From assembly GCA_008330645.1 (NCBI GenBank), contig VLTN01000087.1, forward strand, positions 1 through 64,000: a stretch of 64,000 nt of DNA, written 5' to 3'. The position numbers and the translations under genes were made by a program. This DNA is from Cafeteria roenbergensis. Taxonomy: Eukaryota; Sar; Bigyra; Bicosoecida; Cafeteriaceae. The notes beneath the pieces were generated by a model. That model was not told the origin of the DNA, ran no database searches, and was given only the letters and a program-made list of their open reading frames with translations. Each line of letters opens with the position of its first letter. The first letter of the stretch is position 1. Shown one piece after another: positions 48,201 through 57,200 of the stretch.

Positions 48201-51200
48201 TGCCGACTGTGAGATGCGACAGCGACGGAGCGAACACCGAGGCGTCTGGCTCAGAGGTGCGTCTGGCCTTCGACGAGGTCACAACCGATGCGTTGCTCAA
48301 GGGCTGCCATGCTGCTTTGGGAACTCGCATCGAGGACCTGCTTCTTGCCGCTCTTGCGGCATCCCTTGGCCGCGTTCTGTCGGTGTCAGACACTCTGGTG
48401 GAGATGGAGGCTCATGGTCGCGAGGACCTGTTCGATGATATCGACCTGTCGCGCACTGTGGGCTGGTTCACGGCATCCTACCCCGTGCGGGTGCATGGGG
48501 GCGACGGCCGCGACATGGTCGCGGTGGTGAAGAGCGCGAAGCAAGCACTTCGGTCGGTTCCCAACCACGGGATCGGCTATGGCCTCCTGGCCGGGACAGG
48601 CGCCGTTCCGTCAGACGAGGGTATCGAAGTGTCGTTCAACTACCTGGGGGTGTTCGACTCTTCATCGTCAGCCACTGCAAGCGGCGCAGGCGCTGCGGGT
48701 GCAGGACGCCGCCCTCTGGTGGGCATGGAGCGAGCAAACCCGGGGCATGTGATCGACGGGCGCAACGAGCGGGCCAGGCTGCTCGAGGTGAACGCCGAGG
48801 TTGTCGACGGCCTGCTGTCGGTAGAGCTCGGCTACAGCCGGTTCCGGCACCACCCAGACACCATGAAGGAGGTGGGACGTGCCTTTGAGCTCAGCTTGCG
48901 CAACTACCTGGGCATGTGCTCGTCTGGCGCGGCGATCGGGCGCACGCCCAGCGACTTCCCGCTGTGCGATGTGTCGCAGCCCGAGCTCGACGGCATCCTG
49001 GCGCGCCACGACCTTGCCCGCGTGGAGGACATGTACGCCCTGACGCCAATGCAGCAGGGAATGCTGTTCCACTCGGCGTACGCCGAGAGCCCGAGCGAGG
49101 ATGTGTACTTTATCCAGGACTGGTTCCGCGTGTCGGGCTGCGTGGACTTGGGCGCGTTCCAGGCGGCGTGGAGCCACGTTGTGGAGCGCCACGCCATCCT
49201 GCGCACTGTGTTCGAGTGGGAGGGCCTGGCAGCGCCGGTGCAGGTGGTGCTCAAGGACGCGGGTCTCGAGTGGCGCGAGAGCGACTTACGAGGGCTTGGT
49301 GAGGCCGAGCAGGCAGCTGCGCTGCGTCGTGCGTCGGTCGAGGACCGCGAGCGCGGTTTCGACCTCCGCAGCCGGCCGCCGCTGCGCATGCACGGGTTCC
49401 GTGTTTCGGACGGCGAGGCACGTGTGCTGCTGAGCGTGCACCACGTGCTCGTGGACGGCTGGAGCAACTCCATCATCGCGGGCGAGGTCCACGATGTCTA
49501 CGCGGCGCTGGTGTCCGGCGGGAGCCCTCCGAGGCGGGCACCGGTGCGTTGCCCGTACTCTGGCTACGTGCAGTGGCTCCGTGGTCAGTCGCTGTCCGAT
49601 GCAGAGGACTTCTGGCGGGGTCAGCTGCAGGGTTTGGAGTCCCCGACCCCGCTTCCGTTCCGCTCGCTGTCGGAGGGTAGAGAGGGCGCTGCTGCGCCCA
49701 TGGGAGGGTACCACACGCTTGAGGCAACTGTGCGCATTCCAGGCGCCTCAGACCTGCGCCGTTCCGGGCTGACACTGAACACGCTCGTTTGCTCGTCATG
49801 GTCGTTGCTGCTGTGGCAGTACACTGGCGAGCCAGACGTACTGTTCGGCGTCACCGTGGCGGGCCGCCCGGCGTCGCTGAAGCACGTGGACGAGGCGGTT
49901 GGCCTGTTCATCAACACCGTGGCCTTGCGGGTCCCCATCCCGAGCATGCCGCCGGCAGTGACCAGCGGCAGCTCCACGCGCGGTTCAGGGTGCGGGGCGT
50001 GGCTAGCGGAGGTGCAGAGCCGGCTTAGCTCAGTGCGCGAGTTCGAGCACACGCCGCTGAGTCGCTTGCAGGGGTGGTCTGACATGGGCTCGGAAGGATC
50101 CTTGTTCCATACGCTGGTGGTCTTTGAAAACTTCCCCGAAGCGCACGATTCAAGTGAAGACTTCTGCATTGATGAAATCGACAGCGACGAGAAGGAGCGA
50201 ACGAACTTCCCCGTGGTGCTGACGGTGGTGCCACACCCTTCTGGCGACTCGCTCGAGATGGAGCTCGGTTTCTACGACGGCAGGGTGAGCGCCGCTCAGG
50301 CTGGTCGCCTGCTGGACCATCTCTCAGGACTGATCCAGGGGCTTGCTGGCGCGGCGCCGAGCTCAAGTCGGGAGTCTCTTGCAGATGTGGTCGTTTCAGC
50401 GTCGCGTGGCTGCGCTGGCGGGCAGTCAGTGCATTGGGCCGGAGCGCCAAGCAGCCGCGACAGTGCCGACGAAACGCTGTGGATCCTTGTCAAGGCGGCT
50501 GTTGCGGCCAACCCGGACGCCATCGCGGTCACGGACGGGAGCGACAGCATCACCTACGCGGAGCTCGACCGCCGCTCGGCTCTGCTGGCCGCCGCGCTGC
50601 AGCGCCGAGGCGCCGGCGCTGGAGGAGTGGTGGGCGTGCTGCTGGGCCGGAGCGTGGACGCCATCGTGTCGCTGGTGTCGGTGCTGCGCTGCGGCGCGGC
50701 GTACCTGCCGCTGGACCCGGGCCAGCCAGTGAGCCGGCTGGCGTACATGGTGGAGGACAGCGGCGTGGGGGTGGTGCTTGTGAACGGCGCATCGTCCGGC
50801 CGGGCGGCGGAGTCGCTTGCGGCGATGGAGGGCGAGGGCGCGGCCGCTCGCGTGCGGGTGCTGGACGTGACGGCGCTGGGCGGAGCGGTCGGCGAGGGCG
50901 CATCGGCAGGCGGCGCATCGGCCGCTGGCGGCGGCGCCGCGGTGGGTGAAGACGCTGGCGCGGCTACGCCGTCGTCGCTGGCGTACATCATCTACACCAG
51001 CGGCTCCACGGGCAAGCCCAAGGGCGTGGGGGTGGAGCACCGGTCGGCGGTGAACTACATGCGCGCGTCGGCGACGGTGTACGAGCCGCGTTCGTCCGAC
51101 CGCTGGCTGCAGTTCGCGTCGTTGTCGTTCGACGCGAGCGTCGAGGAGGTGTTCGTGCCGCTGTGCAACGGCGCGACGGTGGTGCTCCGATCGTCGGAGA

Positions 51201-54200
51201 TGACCCTGTCGGCGTCGGACTTCATGTCGGCCTGCGAGTCTCGCGGGGTGACGGTGATGTCGTGCGCGACGGCGTTCTGGCACCAGCTGGTGGACAGCGT
51301 GACTCGCGGCGAGACGCGGGTTCCCGGAAGCGTGCGCCTGGTCGTGATCGGGGGCGAGGCTTGCAACCCGTCTCGTCTGGTTGCGTGGGAGCGCGCGTGC
51401 CGGGGGTACCCGTGGTGAACGCGTACGGCCCGACGGAGGCGACGGTGAGCACCCACCTGTGGCGCAGCGACGGCTCGTTGTCGGAGGGGTGCGCGTCGGT
51501 TCCCATCGGGCGCGGCCTTCCGGGCGTGCGGTCGTACGTGCTGGACCGGGAGCGTCGCACGCCGGTGCCGGTGGGGGTGGTGGGGGAGCTGTACGTCGGC
51601 GGGCTTTGCCTGGCGCGAGGCTACCTGGGCCGCGACGACCTGACGGCGGACCGTTTCGTGCCAGACCCGTTCGCGGACGACGTGTCGCGCTCGGTGGACG
51701 GCCGCATGTACGCGACGGGCGATCTGGTGCGCATGGGCGAGGACGGCACGCTGACGTACGTGGGCCGCGCGGACGACCAGGTGAAGATCCGCGGCTTCCG
51801 CATCGAGCTGGGCGAGATCGAGGAGGTGGCGCGGCGCCACGACTCCGTGCAGGACTGCGTGGTGCGCGTGGTGAAGGTGGGCGGCGCCCAGCATCTGGTG
51901 GGGTACGTGGTTTTGAATTCGCAAGCGGCGGCAGAGGGATCTCGTCGCACCAAAGCAACCTCTCTGGTGTTTGAGTCTGTGGCCATGTCCGAGGTTCGAC
52001 TCTCTCTCAAGTCTGCGTTGCCATCGTACATGGTTCCGTCCGCACTGCTGGAGCTCGCGAGCATTCCCACGACGGCGCTGGGGAAGATCGACTACCGCGC
52101 TCTGCCGGTGCCGTCCGAGGAGGACTTCGTGTCGTCGGAGTCGTACGTGGCGCCGAGCACAGAGGTGGAGCAGGCGCTTGCGGATGTTTGGTCGGAGGTG
52201 CTCCAGCGGGACAAGGTGGGCGTGATGGACAGCTTCTTCGAGCTGGGCGGGGACAGCATCCTGAGTCTGCAGGTGGTGTCGCTTTGCGGCCAGCGAGGGC
52301 TGAACGTGCGGCCGAAGCTCCTGTTCGAGCACCCGACGATCCGCGCTCTGGCGCAGCACGTGGCGCTTGCATCGGCAGGCGGGGCGAGTGTCGTGGCTGC
52401 GGAGCAGGGGACGGTGAGCGGCGAGGTGCCGCTGACACCGATCCAGCGCTGGTTCTTCAGTCAGCCGCTTGTGAACCGGGACCACTTCAACATGATGTAC
52501 CTTCTTGAGTCCAAGCGTCACCTCTCTTCGGCAGAAGTTCGTGCTGCTGCCGTCGCACTTGTGGACCACCACGACGCTCTGCGCCATGTCTTCAAGACCT
52601 CGCCTGACTCGCCCTTCGGGCTCATTCAAGTCGCAGGAACTCTCGACGCACCAGAGGCGCTGTTGTTCGCCGAGGCCACTGTGTCTGTCGCTCCCTCGGC
52701 CCCTGTGGAGACCGTTGACGCCGAGTTTCGCCGAGTCTGCGGACCTATTCAATCGTCCTTGAGCTTGGAGGCCGGCCCGCTGTTTGCTACGTGTCTCGTT
52801 CATGCCGGTCCAGTGGACATGGTCCTCATGGTCGCCCATCATCTTGTGGTTGATGAAGTGTCTTGGCGAGTGCTCATCAGTGACATGGAAACACTGCTGA
52901 CCACCTCGGCAACGGGCCGGACGGCTCGTTTGCCGCCCAAGTCAACTTCATTCAAGGCATGGTCCAGGAAGTTGGCTGACTTCAGCTCCTCCCCTGAAGT
53001 GCTGAAGCAGCTGCCATTCTGGAAACAGCAGTGCTTGCCGCTTCCTGCTCCGTTTCCTGTGGACACTCCAGGGGGCACGAACACGGACTCCTCGACTTTT
53101 TTGCACTCAGTGGGCCTCACTGAGGCAGAGACCGCCTTGCTGGTGACTTCCTCTGCGCGTGCCTTTGGGACCAGGACGGAGGACTTGCTGCTTTCGGCGT
53201 TGCTCCTGTCGCTGTGGCGGTGGGCGGACTTGAGCGGGGTGCTGGTGGAAATGGAGGCTCACGGGAGAGAGGACGTGCTTGAGGGCGTCGACGTATCCCG
53301 CACCACTGGATGGTTCACGGCGGCATATCCGATTCGGCTCGATCTGTCGTCCGCTCGCATTCGAGGGACTGACATCGCTGGCGTGATCAAGTACGTGAAA
53401 GAGTCTCTGAGGCGGGTGCCGCAGCACGGGCTTGGCTTTGGGCTGCTGCGTTACGGCCCGGGTACCAGCGATGGCGACAGAGCCGCGCTGTCTGCGGAGC
53501 CGTCCATCACGTTCAACTTCCTGGGGAGCTACGATTCGACCTTCCAGGACGATGGAATGTTTGTCGAGCGGTCGCTCGACTGCGGCGACGTGATTCACCA
53601 GCACAACCAGAGGCCTCGGGCGGTTGAGGTCAACGCAGCCATCTCGGAGCGCCAGCTGACGGCAGAGTTTGCCTTCAGCTCGACTTTGCACTCTGAGGCG
53701 TCGGCGGGAAGTCTTTGCGACCACTTTCGTGACGCGCTGCTCGCAATCGTAGAGCTTTGCACGTCGTCTGAGACGGCGATTGGGCGCACGCCCAGCGACT
53801 TCCCGCTGTGCGATGTGTCGCAGCCCGAGCTCGACGGCATCCTGGCGCGCCACGACCTTGCCCGCGTGGAGGACATGTACGCCCTGACGCCAATGCAGCA
53901 GGGAATGCTGTTCCACTCGGCGTACGCCGAGAGCCCGAGCGAGGATGTGTACTTTATCCAGGACTGGTTCCGCGTGTCGGGCTGCGTGGACTTGGGCGCG
54001 TTCCAGGCGGCGTGGAGCCACGTTGTGGAGCGCCACGCCATCCTGCGCACTGTGTTCGAGTGGGAGGGCCTGGCAGCGCCGGTGCAGGTGGTGCTCAAGG
54101 ACGCGGGTCTCGAGTGGCGCGAGAGCGACTTGCGAGGGCTTGGTGAGGCCGAGCAGGCAGCTGCGCTGCGTCGTGCGTCGGTCGAGGACCGCGAGCGCGG

Positions 54201-57200
54201 TTTCGACCTCCGCAGCCGGCCGCCGCTGCGCATGCACGGGTTCCGTGTTTCGGACGGCGAGGCGCGTGTGCTGCTGAGCGTGCACCACGTGCTCGTGGAC
54301 GGCTGGAGCAACACAGCCATTCACATCGAAGCCGAAAAGCTTCTGACTATCTACTCTGCGGCCTCCAGGCTGACAAATTCGTCGGTGCTCACGTTTCCCC
54401 AGGGTGCGGTTTCGGCCCCGCCGCCTCCTTTCGCGGGATTCATTCGCTGGCTGCGCTCGCGAAACCCGTCGACGAGCTTCAAGTTTTGGACAGAGCACCT
54501 CAAAATGGTGCCGTCACAGTCGTCTGGGCTCGCCTTCCTCGGAGACGCGACAACCGGTGGACGCCAATCGCACTGGACTCCAAGCGTGTCACGTTTTTCG
54601 GAAATGAGCTCAGCCGTTCCAGCAGCTGGGCTTCAGAAGGCGGCAAAGCTCATGGGTGTGACGCTCGGCTCGCTGTGCGCGTCTGCGCTCTCACTGGTCC
54701 TGATGGAGTACACCACGGACCGGTGCGTGACAATCGGCTGCACCGTTTCGGGGCGCCCACCGTCGATTGCTGCCGTGGAAGATATCATCGGTCCATTCAT
54801 CAACACAATTCCGCTCGCGTTCCAAGAGCCCGATTCAACGACTTCTCTTGTCCGCTGGATGAAGGCTCAGCAGTCAAGGTTCGCGGACGCGCTTGAGCAC
54901 TCGCATTTGCCCTTGCCTGAAATTGCCAAGGGAACAGGAATCCGGGACCTTTTCCGCGTGCTCTATGTCTTCGAAAACTTTCCGGAACCGGACGAAGACG
55001 AGCCAGCTGCTGGCCGCCCCATCGTCGATTCCATTGACGGTGAAGGAACGGAGCGCACAAACTACCCGGCTGTGTTCACCTTGCAGACGACCCAGGACGG
55101 CGGTGCGGAGTCTGTCGCCGTGTGCTTCAGCTTTTACAGCGACATTCTTCCGGAAGCCACCGCAGCCAGGCTTCTCGGCCACTACCTCAGGCTTCTCCAG
55201 CGACTTCCCAACCTGCTTTCCAAGCGTGGAGCGACGCCCTGGGGCCTCGCGTCGCCCCTGAGCATCGGCGTTGGTCCATCGCGCGCTGTGGCAAAGCTTC
55301 GACAGGCAGAAGCATTCCGCGCCACGCCCAAGAGCGATTTCACAACGGCCACGCTGTGGATCCTTGTCAAGGCGGCTGTTGCGGCCAACCCGGACGCCAT
55401 CGCGGTCACGGACGGGAGCGACAGCATCACCTACGCGGAGCTCGACCGCCGCTCGGCTCTGCTGGCCGCCGCGCTGCAGCGCCGAGGCGCCGGCGCTGGA
55501 GGAGTGGTGGGCGTGCTGCTGGGCCGGAGCGTGGACGCCATCGTGTCGCTGGTGTCGGTGCTGCGCTGCGGCGCGGCGTACCTGCCGCTGGACCCGGGCC
55601 AGCCAGTGAGCCGGCTGGCGTACATGGTGGAGGACAGCGGCGTGGGGGTGGTGCTTGTGAACGGTGCATCGTCCGGCCGGGCGGCGGAGTCGCTTGCGGC
55701 GATGGAGGGCGAGGGCGCGGCCGCTCGCGTGCGGGTGCTGGACGTGACGGCGCTGGGCGGAGCGGTCGGCGAGGGCGCATCGGCAGGCGGCGCATCGGCC
55801 GCTGGCGGCGGCGCCGCGGTGGGTGAAGACGCTGGCGCGGCTACGCCGTCGTCGCTGGCGTACATCATCTACACCAGCGGCTCCACGGGCAAGCCCAAGG
55901 GCGTGGGGGTGGAGCACCGGTCGGCGGTGAACTACATGCGCGCGTCGGCGACGGTGTACGAGCCGCGTTCGTCCGACCGCTGGCTGCAGTTCGCGTCGTT
56001 GTCGTTCGACGCGAGCGTCGAGGAGGTGTTCGTGCCGCTGTGCAACGGCGCGACGGTGGTGCTCCGATCGTCGGAGATGACCCTGTCGGCGTCGGACTTC
56101 ATGTCGGCCTGCGAGTCTCGCGGGGTGACGGTGATGTCGTGCGCGACGGCGTTCTGGCACCAGCTGGTGGACAGCGTGACTCGCGGCGAGACGCGGGTTC
56201 CCGGAAGCGTGCGCCTGGTCGTGATCGGGGGCGAGGCTTGCAACCCGTCTCGTCTGGTTGCGTGGGAGCGCGCGTGCCCGGGGGTACCCGTGGTGAACGC
56301 GTACGGCCCGACGGAGGCGACGGTGAGCACCCACCTGTGGCGCAGCGACGGCTCGTTGTCGGAGGGGTGCGCGTCGGTTCCCATCGGGCGCGGCCTTCCG
56401 GGCGTGCGGTCATACGTGCTGGACCGGGAGCGTCGCACGCCGGTGCCGGTGGGGGTGGTGGGGGAGCTGTACGTCGGCGGGCTTTGCCTGGCGCGAGGCT
56501 ACCTGGGCCGCGACGACCTGACGGCGGACCGTTTCGTGCCAGACCCGTTCGCGGACGACGTGTCGCGCTCGGTGGACGGCCGCATGTACGCGACGGGCGA
56601 TCTGGTGCGCATGGGCGAGGACGGCACGCTGACGTACGTGGGCCGCGCGGACGACCAGGTGAAGATCCGCGGCTTCCGCATCGAGCTGGGCGAGATCGAG
56701 GAGGTGGCGCGGCGCCACGACTCCGTGCAGGACTGCGTGGTGCGCGTGATAGCACATGCAAGGTCGGAGCCTGAGCTTGTGGCCTTTTTGGTGCCAAGTT
56801 CAGCAACTTCTGGAGCATCTTTCGACGCCTCCAGGTTCGTCGCGGCGCTGCAGAAGCAGCTTCCGTCGTACATGATCCCGTCTCGTGCCTTCGTCTTGGG
56901 CGCCCTGCCAGTCACAGCGAACGGCAAAGTGGATCTTAAGGCCCTGTGTGCGTTGCCAGTCGACCATTCGGTTCCGCTTGGGGCTCAGGGCTGCCATTCG
57001 CGCGGTGACCCCAGAGAAGCAAGCTCGGCGAGCGAGCCGGCTGCTGCGGCAGCAGGTGCACGGCCAGTGCCAACTGTCGGTGAGGTTGCGGAGGCAGAGG
57101 CTGTTGACTCGGCTCTGCTTGGCGGGGTGGTGTCAGCTTTCGCATCGGTCCTCGGTGTGACGGAAGCCGAGGTGGACCCGCGACGCGACTTCTTCGAAAT

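Larger units (their letters stand above)
37937..56747 (+). repeat. Near-identical module repeats within the NRPS gene (about 4.85-kb period)
   Basis: A-domain blocks beginning at about 37937 (A1, partial), 40783, 45635, 50487 and 55354 are nearly base-identical, as are T1-T4, E2/E3 and C3/C4 with the first half of C5. The main period is about 4,852 bp. Identity starts and stops sharply, for example at 39293, 52494, 53783, 54312, 55350 and 56748. This pattern fits recent duplication with continuing gene conversion. Such DNA is hard to assemble, and copy number could be wrong. Confidence 0.95.

Noticed and set aside
37890-56930. Long minus-strand open frames opposite the NRPS modules (up to about 600 codons)
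   Set aside because: Each repeats with the modules and encodes Arg/Pro/His-rich sequence; they are antisense shadows of the A, T and C domains.
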